NCBI RefSeq assembly: GCF_003182475.1
Contig: NZ_QGTS01000018.1
Location: forward strand, 1 to 64,000
Source: Mangrovibacter plantisponsor
Lineage (GTDB): Bacteria; Pseudomonadota; Gammaproteobacteria; Enterobacterales; Enterobacteriaceae
DNA: 64,000 bases
Direction: 5' to 3'
Shown: in pieces, positions 19,195-26,938 of the stretch
Numbering within the stretch: position 1 is the stretch's first letter
How the letters are laid out: the number at the start of each line of letters is the position of its first letter
Position numbers and translations under genes: made by a program
Notes under the pieces: generated by a model
What the model was told of the DNA's origin: nothing
Seen by the model: only the letters and a program-made list of their open reading frames with translations
The model's database searches: none

Positions 19195-19200
19195 CCATCA

Positions 19201-20319
19201 ATGAAGATGAATACACAAGGCCATTTAATTCTCAGAGCTTCCCATCAATCTGATGCACTATTTCACTGGTTTTACTCCCGCGGGCGGGATGAAGGCCTGG
19301 GCGGCACCACACGTGATGGCAGCAACCTTCCGGCAGGGTGCCGTGAAGGCCGGGTAACATTGTTACTGCCTGCCGGGTGCGTGATCTTTCGTGTGTTGCC
19401 TGCTAACTCGCGCTGGAAACGCCCGGATCCTCAGGTGTTACTGTGGCAGGTGGAAGACGAATTATTGGCTGACGTGAGCCAACTCCACGCCATTATCACT
19501 GGCAGGGATCAAACAGGTCACTATGTTCAGGCGGTAGACAAGGAATGGCTCTCCCGGGTGTTACACCAACTTGCTCAATGGGGGATCTGCCCCGGAGCTA
19601 TCCACCCTGATAGCGCCGGGCTGGAGCCGGGGTACTGCATTCGTTTATGCGACGAATGGGTTTTTCGTCCAACCCCGGGCACTGCTGCCACACTGCCGGA
19701 AAGCTGGTGTGAGGCCTGGCTTGCTCAGCAGCATGGCTCATGCCTGGAAGTGCCGAATACTGATGCCGACCCGGTTGCAGTGATGCAGATCCTGAGCCGG
19801 AACTTACCTGAAGGCCGCGGGTTCCAGTCTGCCAAAGAGCACCTCAGGCTGTCGTTGGCAGGCCTGCCAGGCAGGCGGTTATTGGCCTTTGCCTGCATCT
19901 TATGCCTGGTTGTGCTTTGTTTTTACCCCATGCTAAGTGCCGGGGCGCGTTACTGGCTGGCATGGCGGCTGGAGCAGCATTCGTTTCGCCAGGTCGAAAT
20001 GACTTTTGGAAACACACCTCGTGGTGTCCCTCCGGGAGTCTGGCTGGAAAACCGGGCACGCGGGAGCAGCGGGCGGGTGGGCAGCCGGTTTACTGAGGTG
20101 TTTCATGCCAGTAATGCTTTTCTGCATAACCTGCCTCATGGGCATGTTGAATCTGTGCTGTGGGATGGCAAAGAAATGCAATTACACCTGGTCGATGTGC
20201 CTGCCGGTTTAGCTGTGCTGGCACAGCAGCACAGCCAGGGAAGCCTTGAGGTAGTGGTTCAGGATGAAAACCCCGGTATCCCGGGAGCACAGGTTGTTAT
20301 ACGGGAGCGCCGCCCATGA
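19201..20319 (+). CDS. gspL: Type II secretion protein GspL
   Basis: Bitopic inner-membrane protein of 372 residues. The cytoplasmic actin-like half binds GspE (LLPAGCVIFRVLPANSRW...DPQVLLWQVEDELLADVS). A transmembrane helix lies near 222-240 (LLAFACILCLVVLCFYPML) and a small periplasmic ferredoxin-like domain follows. It couples the ATPase to the platform and pairs with GspM, whose gene overlaps by 4 nt. Confidence 0.93.
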   Translation: MKMNTQGHLILRASHQSDALFHWFYSRGRDEGLGGTTRDGSNLPAGCREGRVTLLLPAGCVIFRVLPANSRWKRPDPQVLLWQVEDELLADVSQLHAIITGRDQTGHYVQAVDKEWLSRVLHQLAQWGICPGAIHPDSAGLEPGYCIRLCDEWVFRPTPGTAATLPESWCEAWLAQQHGSCLEVPNTDADPVAVMQILSRNLPEGRGFQSAKEHLRLSLAGLPGRRLLAFACILCLVVLCFYPMLSAGARYWLAWRLEQHSFRQVEMTFGNTPRGVPPGVWLENRARGSSGRVGSRFTEVFHASNAFLHNLPHGHVESVLWDGKEMQLHLVDVPAGLAVLAQQHSQGSLEVVVQDENPGIPGAQVVIRERRP

Positions 20320-20768
20320 AAAAATATATTCAGGCTTTTCTGGCAAGCAAAACACTCAGGGAAAAACGCCTGTTAATGCTGGCCCTGGTCATGGTGTGTG
20401 GCGCGTTATTTAAATGGGTATTTTTTGATGTCGGCAGCATGCTGGGTAACCGAAGCCAGCGGGCATTAACTGCGGCGCAAGTGGATGCTCAAAAAGTTGC
20501 TTATTACCTTGCCGGAACGGGGTGTGCTGATTCGCTGTTTAACCAGGCTGAGAAAACGTTGCCTGTCGGCCTGACACTTCTTTCTCACCAGAACACAGAG
20601 CAAATACTCTCTCTGTCTGTCGCGTATAACCAGCAATTACAGGTGATGGACTGGCTGGTTAATCTTGAACACCAGGGGATGCACCGGATAGACAGCGTAA
20701 AGGTATCTGCCGGTAAAGCTGATGTTGTGTTATCACCAGGCATGAGGTGTTCCGATAATGGCCGTTGA
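20316..20768 (+). CDS. gspM: Type II secretion protein GspM
   Basis: Small bitopic protein of 150 residues with one transmembrane segment (LLMLALVMVCGALFKWVFF) and a periplasmic domain. It stabilises GspL. Identified mainly by position, size and topology together with the GspM-like REKRLLMLA start. It overlaps gspO by 11 nt. Confidence 0.9.
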   Translation: MKKYIQAFLASKTLREKRLLMLALVMVCGALFKWVFFDVGSMLGNRSQRALTAAQVDAQKVAYYLAGTGCADSLFNQAEKTLPVGLTLLSHQNTEQILSLSVAYNQQLQVMDWLVNLEHQGMHRIDSVKVSAGKADVVLSPGMRCSDNGR

Positions 20769-21546
20769 TCTTATTTTCCTGCCGCTTATTGCTGTGCTCG
20801 GTGCCTGTGCCGGTAGTGTGGTTAATGTTCTGGTTTGGCGCATTCCGGTAATGCTGGCACAACCCCATAACCGTGATTTCAACCTCTGCCTGCCGCGTTC
20901 ACACTGCCCGCAGTGCAAAACGCCGGTTGCCTGGTATTACAATGTCCCTCTGGCGGGCTGGCTATTGCTGAAAGGGTGTACCGCCTGTTGCCAGCAACCA
21001 CTGGCCCGGCGTTATGTACTGACTGAGTTAGGGCTGGCAATGCTCTCGCTTTTGCTGGCCTGCCTGCTGAGCAGTGAAGTTCTGCTCGCTGCCGGTGTGT
21101 TGTTTTCTGCGCTGCTGGTTGGGTTGTTGCTAACAGACCTGGAGCATATGTTGCTGCCCGATATGCTGACGCAACCCCTGTTATGGTGCGGTCTGTTATT
21201 GGCACTTTCCGGAGCCGGCCCGGTGAGCCTTGAATCGGCCGTAGTCGGGGCTGTTACGGGGTATTTGGTGTTATGGCTGCTGTACTGGGTTGTGCTGCTG
21301 GTGCGCAATAAAGAAGGCATGGGGCATGGGGATTTTAAACTACTGGCGGCGCTGGGAGCATGGTGCGGCTGGCATATGCTCCCGTCTGTTTTGCTGGGGG
21401 CGGCATTATTAACCCTGGCCTGTATGCTGGCAGCACGCATCATTCACCAGCGTTCACTCCAGGAAGCCATACCTTTTGGGCCGGGGCTGGCAGTAAGTGG
21501 CTGGCTGGCCTGGTTGTTCGCCATTCACCAGTCGCTGGTTTGGTGA
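20758..21546 (+). CDS. gspO: Prepilin peptidase GspO
   Basis: Membrane aspartic protease and N-methyltransferase that cleaves and methylates GspG-K. The 262-residue protein has the zinc-binding cysteines CPQC and CTAC, the first catalytic aspartate in LLLTDLEHMLLPD, the second in the GMGHGDFKLLAALGAW block, and about eight membrane spans. It closes the operon; no gspN is present. Confidence 0.95.
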   Translation: MAVDLIFLPLIAVLGACAGSVVNVLVWRIPVMLAQPHNRDFNLCLPRSHCPQCKTPVAWYYNVPLAGWLLLKGCTACCQQPLARRYVLTELGLAMLSLLLACLLSSEVLLAAGVLFSALLVGLLLTDLEHMLLPDMLTQPLLWCGLLLALSGAGPVSLESAVVGAVTGYLVLWLLYWVVLLVRNKEGMGHGDFKLLAALGAWCGWHMLPSVLLGAALLTLACMLAARIIHQRSLQEAIPFGPGLAVSGWLAWLFAIHQSLVW

Positions 21547-21573
21547 ATGGCCTGCCTTGCCGGGGCCCGGTCG

Positions 21574-21957
21574 TTACGGGCTGACAAAGTGAGATAACAC
21601 ACCGCTCAGCCGGGTGCATTTACTGGCATCAGGCTCTGTGTCTTCCACTAGCTGGTGGTAACGCAGCGTGGTCAGTGTGGGGAGTTGGCGAAACTCAGCA
21701 GCGTGCGTATTCCAGTTGCGTTGCCGGGCAAGGCTGGTGGCTCTGGAGTACAACGTGTCGTTATCCGGCACGGCTGTTTGCCCACAATGCGTGCGCAGGT
21801 ATTGTGCACCAGCAACCAGAGAGGCCAGTTGCGATACCTGTTCCATTACCTGCGGGTTAGCTGCCTGTTCAGGCATTGCCTGGGTAGATGTCTGGCAGCC
21901 AGTTAAAGCCAGACCACATGCCATGACTATGGCGGAAGAAAGGTGAGAAAAGCGCAT
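21574..21957 (-). CDS. gspS: PulS/OutS-type pilotin lipoprotein
   Basis: Small outer-membrane lipoprotein of 127 residues. The lipobox LTGC puts the lipidated Cys at residue 21, with Gln at +2, which directs it to the outer membrane. The body resembles PulS/OutS pilotins (QLASLVAGAQYLRTHCGQ and SKCTRLSGVLSHF); the two cysteines in RTHC and SKC would form the family disulphide. These proteins bind the S-domain of GspD and bring it to the outer membrane. It is convergent with gspO, 27 bp away. ATG 21957 is chosen because GAAGGA lies 6 nt upstream. Confidence 0.85.
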   Translation of the reverse strand: MRFSHLSSAIVMACGLALTGCQTSTQAMPEQAANPQVMEQVSQLASLVAGAQYLRTHCGQTAVPDNDTLYSRATSLARQRNWNTHAAEFRQLPTLTTLRYHQLVEDTEPDASKCTRLSGVLSHFVSP

Positions 21958-22336
21958 TGTCGTTCCTTCGCGTTGTTGCCAGTTTGCCATCCGCAAACCG
22001 GGTTAAATACCACTTTTAACCTGCGGCTCCAGTGCCGCATGGTGCCGTTATCATACCTTAAATGCAGGGCAAATGCCGCTTGTTGACGTGGTGCAGGGGC
22101 GTTTTCCTGGCCAATCTGCAGGGTATTACTGTAATGCAGGATGACATTGTCCGTTATTCAATAACATCTGTCTTAGGAACGTAATAACGGACAACGTATT
22201 TTGATGGATAATCAAACAACTGTTCGTTTTCCATGGCGTAGCCGGGTAATAGCACCGGTCTGTGCCGTTTTCGTTCGTTGCTTTACTTTTATCTGCCGTC
22301 ACACGCAGATTTGGCAACAGTTGTGGAGACTCCCTG
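21958..22336. other. Intergenic region with a long inverted repeat
   Basis: About 380 bp between the pilotin gene and the next plus-strand gene. It should hold both promoters. The striking element is the 12-bp perfect inverted repeat at 22147-22194; no gene is apparent. Confidence 0.5.
22147..22194 (+). repeat. 12-bp perfect inverted repeat with a nested alternative hairpin
   Basis: TTGTCCGTTATT (22147-22158) pairs perfectly with AATAACGGACAA (22183-22194) across 24 nt. Inside the left arm, GTTATTCAATAAC (22153-22165) is itself a palindrome, so two structures compete for the same bases. Function unknown; it could be a leader switch or an operator for the following gene. Confidence 0.55.
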
Positions 22337-22696
22337 ATGTACGACTCAATTGACCAGCTGTTTACCCGTGCTGAAAGCCTGCTGGCTGCGGGTATGCACC
22401 GCCGTGCTGCACGTTTACTGCGTGATATCGCCACTTCTCCTGAAACCCCGGATTCCGCCCGTAAACGCGCCTGGCATATGATAGGCGAGCCGCAAATCTC
22501 GGCAGACGAAAAACGCCGCCAGGGAATGGAGAAAGCGTTGCAGGCAGCGCAACGGCACCAGCAACTAGTGGATGACCGCAAGCTTGTGATGGCCTATTTC
22601 AACCAGGGGTACAGTGCACCTGAGGTACAGAGCATGACCGGGCGTTCAAAAGCCTTTGTTGCTGCCTGGCATAAAAAGTGGGCAGATCTTCAGTAA
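22337..22696 (+). CDS. Small protein with helix-turn-helix-like C-terminus, unrecognised
   Basis: Predicted 119-residue soluble, helical, basic protein that I do not recognise. The N-terminal half is an amphipathic repeat-like region (FTRAESLLAAGMHRRAARLLR). The C-terminus, FNQGYSAPEVQSMTGRSKAF, is spaced like the helix-turn-helix of resolvases and small regulators. ATG 22337 has GGAG 8 nt upstream and is preferred over the upstream start at 22262. Its end overlaps the stop of the convergent araC gene by 7 nt. Real gene likely; function open. Confidence 0.65.
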   Translation: MYDSIDQLFTRAESLLAAGMHRRAARLLRDIATSPETPDSARKRAWHMIGEPQISADEKRRQGMEKALQAAQRHQQLVDDRKLVMAYFNQGYSAPEVQSMTGRSKAFVAAWHKKWADLQ

Positions 22697-23532
22697 CGCG
22701 AAGGCGGCACGCCAAACATTTGGCGAAAAGCATAAGTAAAGGACGCGACGCTGGCATAGCCTAAATCCAGTGCTACCTGAGTCACACTGTGGTTATTTTT
22801 CAGTAAAATAACGGCATCCAGCAAGCGCATTTTCTGTTTCCATTCACTGAATGTAATACCGGTTTCTTTTTTGAAGCGCCGGGAAAAAGTGCGAACAGAC
22901 ATGCCACAGTGAGCAGCCCATTCATCAATAGTATGGGCGTGCCCGGGTTCAGCCTGAATAGCCCGGCACACCTGCATAATTGCTGGGGAAGCAGGCCAGG
23001 CAAGCGAAAAACCAGCATCAGGTAATTGTTCCAGTAAGTGGAGTAAGACCGTAACCAGCATGCCATTTGGCCCGGTTTCTTCATAATGCGCCGGAACATG
23101 CGTTGTCGCATGGTGAATAAATTCCCGCACAAAATGGCTCACCACCACGACATGGCAACTGGCGTGATTCAGTGTGATTTTTCCCGGTGAGATATACAGG
23201 CTTTCCAGCTGGGTATCACCGCTGGCCTGCACCTGGTGCGGCGTATTTTGTGGGATCCAGATACCATGAAATACCGGCACAAACAGTGCTCTACCATCCA
23301 CCTCAACCCGCATTCCACCTTTGCGCGCATAAAGAAACTCAACAAACTCATGCTGGTGCTGAGCAACGTAGTGGTTGTTGGGTATTGGGTAACTGCGGAA
23401 ATACACCGGCCGGGGCAGGTGGGTGATTTCTGCCACACGGGTAGCAGCGGCGTCTTCAACTCTGGCTGGGCGTGGCATCGCAGGTTGTCCTGTTTTCGAT
23501 ATAAATTGTCTTTGTATGGTAATACCTGCCAT
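22690..23532 (-). CDS. AraC-family transcriptional regulator
   Basis: 280 residues. An N-terminal cupin sensor domain (YVAQHQHEFVEFLYARKGGM, GIWIPQNTPHQVQASG) is followed by a C-terminal AraC double helix-turn-helix (AHCGMSVRTFSRRFKKETGI, ...VALDLGYASVASFTYAFRQMFG). The order matches the cupin-AraC group that controls adjacent exporters or enzymes. It is divergent from cfa, 59 bp apart, so cfa is a candidate target. A second in-frame ATG at 23478 also has an AGGA upstream, so the exact start is uncertain. Confidence 0.88.
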   Translation of the reverse strand: MAGITIQRQFISKTGQPAMPRPARVEDAAATRVAEITHLPRPVYFRSYPIPNNHYVAQHQHEFVEFLYARKGGMRVEVDGRALFVPVFHGIWIPQNTPHQVQASGDTQLESLYISPGKITLNHASCHVVVVSHFVREFIHHATTHVPAHYEETGPNGMLVTVLLHLLEQLPDAGFSLAWPASPAIMQVCRAIQAEPGHAHTIDEWAAHCGMSVRTFSRRFKKETGITFSEWKQKMRLLDAVILLKNNHSVTQVALDLGYASVASFTYAFRQMFGVPPSRY

Positions 23533-23591
23533 GGGGGAATTCCATAAAATAATCAGACGAATAACCTTTCAAACTTCTGCAGGAAACCAGA

Positions 23592-24743
23592 ATGAGTCAT
23601 ACCTCTCTCGCGGTGGAGTCTTCCACGCAACATGATGCCTGGTGGCGTATTGCCGAAACACTACTTGATGAAGCCGGTATCACAATTAATGGCTCGGGTG
23701 CTGCGGATATTCAGGTAAAAAACCCCAATGTATTTAAGCGTATATTGCAACAAGGATCCCTTGGCCTGGGGGAAAGTTATATGGATGGCTGGTGGGAGTG
23801 CGAACGCCTTGATCTCTTCTTTACCCGTATTCTTAACGCCGGGCTGGACACTAAAATCCCTCACCATCTGAAAGATGTGTTACGTATTTTATGGGCGCGG
23901 ACAGTCAATCTCCAGTCACGCAAACGGGCGTGGATTGTGGGCAAAGAACACTATGATCTGGGAAATGATCTGTTTACCCGCATGCTCGATCCCTTTATGC
24001 AATATTCCTGCGGGTACTGGAAAACAGCGACTGATCTTGCCAGCGCCCAGCAGGCGAAACTGCGCCTGATTGGTGAAAAACTGCAACTGCGCCCGGGAAT
24101 GAAAGTGCTGGATATTGGCTGCGGCTGGGGCGGGCTGGCTGAATTTCTTGCCCGGGAATATGGCGTGTCCGTGTACGGGGTCACCATTTCCCGTGAACAA
24201 CAGGCACTGGCGCAACAGCGCTGTGCAGGCCTGGACGTGACTATCCTGCTCCAGGATTACCGCGACCTGAACGAACAATTCGACCGCATTGTTTCGGTTG
24301 GGATGTTTGAACATGTTGGCCCGAAAAACTATGCCACTTATTTCTCTGTTGTGGCCCGCAATCTCAAACCTGACGGGTTATTCTTATTGCATTCTATTGG
24401 TTCCAATAAAACGGATATGAATGTTGACCCGTGGATTAATAAATACATCTTTCCCAACGGCTGCCTGCCATCTGTGCGCCAAATAGCCGATGCCAGCGAA
24501 CCCCATTTTGTGATGGAGGACTGGCATAACTTTGGTCCGGATTATGACAAAACGCTCATGGCCTGGTACCAGCGTTTCCTCGCTGCCTGGCCGGAGATTG
24601 CCAGCAACTACTCCCCACGTTTTAAACGGATGTTCACCTATTACCTTAATGCCTGTGCCGGCGCCTTCCGCTCCCGTGACATCCAGTTATGGCAGGTGGT
24701 GTTCACTCACGGCACTGAAGGTGGGCTGCGCGTACCGCGTTAA
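23592..24743 (+). CDS. cfa: Cyclopropane-fatty-acyl-phospholipid synthase
   Basis: SAM-dependent enzyme that adds a methylene bridge to unsaturated acyl chains of membrane phospholipids, protecting cells in stationary phase and acid. The 383-residue protein is close to E. coli Cfa throughout: GLGESYMDGWWE, KEHYDLGNDLF, SAM-binding VLDIGCGWGGL, the active-site regions FEHVGPKNY and WHNFG, and the C-terminal YYLNACAGAFR with the conserved cysteine. AGGAA lies 8 nt before the ATG. I cannot tell whether this is the only cfa of the genome; its neighbours are not those of E. coli cfa. Confidence 0.95.
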   Translation: MSHTSLAVESSTQHDAWWRIAETLLDEAGITINGSGAADIQVKNPNVFKRILQQGSLGLGESYMDGWWECERLDLFFTRILNAGLDTKIPHHLKDVLRILWARTVNLQSRKRAWIVGKEHYDLGNDLFTRMLDPFMQYSCGYWKTATDLASAQQAKLRLIGEKLQLRPGMKVLDIGCGWGGLAEFLAREYGVSVYGVTISREQQALAQQRCAGLDVTILLQDYRDLNEQFDRIVSVGMFEHVGPKNYATYFSVVARNLKPDGLFLLHSIGSNKTDMNVDPWINKYIFPNGCLPSVRQIADASEPHFVMEDWHNFGPDYDKTLMAWYQRFLAAWPEIASNYSPRFKRMFTYYLNACAGAFRSRDIQLWQVVFTHGTEGGLRVPR

Positions 24744-24753
24744 TTCGGTACGC
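24730..24753 (+). terminator. Hairpin over the cfa stop codon
   Basis: GCGTACCG (24730-24737) and CGGTACGC (24746-24753) form a perfect stem with the cfa TAA in the loop. No U-tract follows, so it may only stabilise the 3' end. Confidence 0.4.
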
Positions 24754-24763
24754 CCAGCAGTTG

Positions 24764-24829
24764 CAGGGCGTTGTCTGAATTTGTTTACTGACTATAATTA
24801 GTGACAAATTCATTTACCACAACGCCCTG
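24764..24829 (+). promoter_or_regulatory. Promoter of the GlxA-type regulator framed by an 11-bp inverted repeat
   Basis: TTGTCT (24771-24776) and TATAAT (24793-24798) with a 16-bp spacer form a good sigma70 promoter. An exact inverted repeat brackets it: CAGGGCGTTGT (24764-24774) overlapping the -35 and ACAACGCCCTG (24819-24829) in the leader, 55 bp apart. This suggests autoregulation by looping, or two half-sites for the adjacent regulator. The predicted transcription start near 24805 excludes the GTG at 24801 as a normal start codon. Confidence 0.6.
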
Positions 24830-24836
24830 GCTGCCA

Positions 24837-25832
24837 ATGAACTCAGTGCTGATTATTGTTCCCGATGGGGGCATGTTATTTGAATCTGTCGGGGTAACCG
24901 ACATCCTGATGCAGGCCAACGAACGTAATGCCTGTAGTGGCCTGGCGCAAGCGCCATATCAGGTCACCATTGCCACTACCCAAATGCATAAAGCAGTGCA
25001 TGGCCGTTCCGGGCTGACATTGCTGGCTGATGCCCGGCTGACAGAGCTGGATCCCCGGGAATCACGCGGCACGATAATGGTCACTGGGCGTGGTGTGGAT
25101 GCAGAGGAAGACGATGCAGTCGCCAGCTGGTTACGCATGGCGGCTCCGTATACACAACGTATCGCTTCTGTGTGTGGTGGCGCGTTACTCCTGGCGATGG
25201 CGGGTGTGTTGAACGGGCGTCGGGCCACGACACACTGGCGGCTGCTGGATTATATGGCGCAAACCTGGCCGGATATTACTGTTGAGCGCGGGCCAATATA
25301 TGTTCAGGACGGCCCGGTATGGACATCAGCCGGTGTCAGCTCTGGCTTTGATCTCACTCTGGCGCTGGTGGAAGCGGACATGGGGCATGCCATTGCCCGC
25401 GAAGTGGCGCAGGATATGGTGATGTACCTGCGCCGCCCGGGTGGGCAAAGCCAGTTCAGCCGCTACCTGCCAGCCAGAGCCGCAAAGCCCGGGCCCATTC
25501 GCGATTTACAGGACTGGATTCAGGGCAACCTGGCTGAAAACTTGTCTGTGGAAAAGCTGGCGGAATCCCTGGCAATGAGCCCGCGTAACTTTAACCGGGT
25601 ATTTTTACGGGAAACGGGCACCAGCCCGGCAAAATATGTTGAGCATGTCCGGCTGGATGCTGCCCGTGAGTGCCTGGAACGCACGCGCGAAGGAATTGAG
25701 CAAATCGCATTACAGACTGGTTTTGGTTCAGGAATCAACTTGCGCCGCGTTTTTGAACGCCATTTACAGGTTGCCCCCACAACTTACCGCGAACGCTTTT
25801 ATGCCAGCACGATGGCTGAAATTGATCGTTAA
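24837..25832 (+). CDS. GlxA-type regulator (DJ-1/PfpI domain plus AraC HTH)
   Basis: 331 residues from ATG 24837. The N-terminal DJ-1/PfpI domain (SVLIIVPDGGMLFESVGVTD) includes the nucleophile-elbow-like IASVCGGALLLAMAGVLNGR. A C-terminal AraC double HTH follows (VEKLAESLAMSPRNFNRVFL, QIALQTGFGSGINLRRVFER). Members of this group sense amines, arginine derivatives or betaine-like compounds in pseudomonads; no ligand can be inferred here. GAPDH follows after 65 bp on the same strand and may be co-transcribed. The GTG at 24801 falls at the predicted transcript start and was not used. Confidence 0.88.
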   Translation: MNSVLIIVPDGGMLFESVGVTDILMQANERNACSGLAQAPYQVTIATTQMHKAVHGRSGLTLLADARLTELDPRESRGTIMVTGRGVDAEEDDAVASWLRMAAPYTQRIASVCGGALLLAMAGVLNGRRATTHWRLLDYMAQTWPDITVERGPIYVQDGPVWTSAGVSSGFDLTLALVEADMGHAIAREVAQDMVMYLRRPGGQSQFSRYLPARAAKPGPIRDLQDWIQGNLAENLSVEKLAESLAMSPRNFNRVFLRETGTSPAKYVEHVRLDAARECLERTREGIEQIALQTGFGSGINLRRVFERHLQVAPTTYRERFYASTMAEIDR

Positions 25833-25897
25833 ATGTCATATTCGCCAGTCGCCGTACTCAGTACAGTAGTTAACAGAAACTGACTGAGGAGGTGTTT

Positions 25898-26908
25898 ATG
25901 GTTAAGGTAGGCATTAACGGATTTGGGCGTATTGGCCGCAATGTACTGCGCGCAGCGCTTGGCCAGGATGATTTCAACGTCGTTGCAATTAACGACCTGA
26001 CCGACAGTGCCACTCTGGCGCATTTACTTAAATACGATTCCCTGATGGGGAAATTTCCGGTCAGCGTGGAATCTGAGGGTGATAACTTGTTGGTGGGTGG
26101 AAAACCTATTCGGGTTTTTGCCCACCGCGACCCGGCAGAGATCCCCTGGCATTCGCTGGATGTGGACATAGTCATTGAAGCCACTGGCTTTTTTACCGAA
26201 AAAAGCAAGGCAGAAGTGCATATCACCCACGGCGGCGCTAAACGTGTGATTATCTCGGCACCAGGAAAAAACGATGACATCACCATCGTGCTGGGGGTAA
26301 ACGATACCCTGTATAACCCTGAAAAGCATCTTGTGGTCAGTAACGGTAGCTGCACGACCAATGGGCTGGCTCCTGCCGTGCAGGTACTGAACCAGGCGTT
26401 TGGTATTGAATACGGCATGATGAACACTACCCACGCTTATACCAACAGCCAGGCACTGCACGACCAGCCGGAAAAAGATTTGCGTGGTGCCCGTGCCGCT
26501 GCGTTGTCTATCGTGCCGTATTCCAGTGGCGCGGCAAAAGCAATTGGCCGGGTTATCCCAGAGCTTGATGGCCGGCTTACCGGGTACTCTTTGCGGGTGC
26601 CGGTGCCTGTGGTCTCAATTGTCGATTTAAGTGTCAACCTGAAACGGGATGTCACCGTAGAGGAAGTGAATGACGCTTTCCGTGCAGCCGCCAGTGAAGG
26701 CCCGTTGAAAGGGATCCTTGGTTACAGTGATGAACCGCTGGTGTCCAGCGATTACCAGGGCGACCCGCGCTCTTCCATTATCGACGGGCTGTCTACCCTG
26801 GTTATTGGTGGGCGCATGGTGAAAGTCCTTGCCTGGTATGACAACGAATGGGGCTTTTCAAACCGCCTGGTAGACCTGGCACTGATGATGGCGCGCCTTG
26901 GGTTATAA
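25898..26908 (+). CDS. Glyceraldehyde-3-phosphate dehydrogenase paralogue, NAD type
   Basis: Phosphorylating GAPDH of 336 residues. It has the Rossmann INGFGRIGR, NDLTD (an acidic residue typical of NAD specificity), active-site Cys152 in SNGSCTTNG and catalytic His179. It resembles Firmicutes-type GAPDH more than E. coli GapA. The second cysteine of the usual CTTNC motif is Gly156 here, and the preceding Ala is Gly. GAGGAGG sits 5 nt before ATG 25898. It follows the GlxA-type regulator and is convergent with a lysR gene, not in a glycolysis cluster, so it is probably an inducible or inhibitor-tolerant extra copy. Confidence 0.92.
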   Translation: MVKVGINGFGRIGRNVLRAALGQDDFNVVAINDLTDSATLAHLLKYDSLMGKFPVSVESEGDNLLVGGKPIRVFAHRDPAEIPWHSLDVDIVIEATGFFTEKSKAEVHITHGGAKRVIISAPGKNDDITIVLGVNDTLYNPEKHLVVSNGSCTTNGLAPAVQVLNQAFGIEYGMMNTTHAYTNSQALHDQPEKDLRGARAAALSIVPYSSGAAKAIGRVIPELDGRLTGYSLRVPVPVVSIVDLSVNLKRDVTVEEVNDAFRAAASEGPLKGILGYSDEPLVSSDYQGDPRSSIIDGLSTLVIGGRMVKVLAWYDNEWGFSNRLVDLALMMARLGL

Positions 26909-26938
26909 CGGGTTTATCCTTACTTTTTCCCGGTGCAT

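Noticed and set aside
24801-24803. GTG as the start of the GlxA-type regulator
   Set aside because: It lies at the predicted transcription start of a good promoter and has no ribosome site; ATG 24837 begins the DJ-1 domain.
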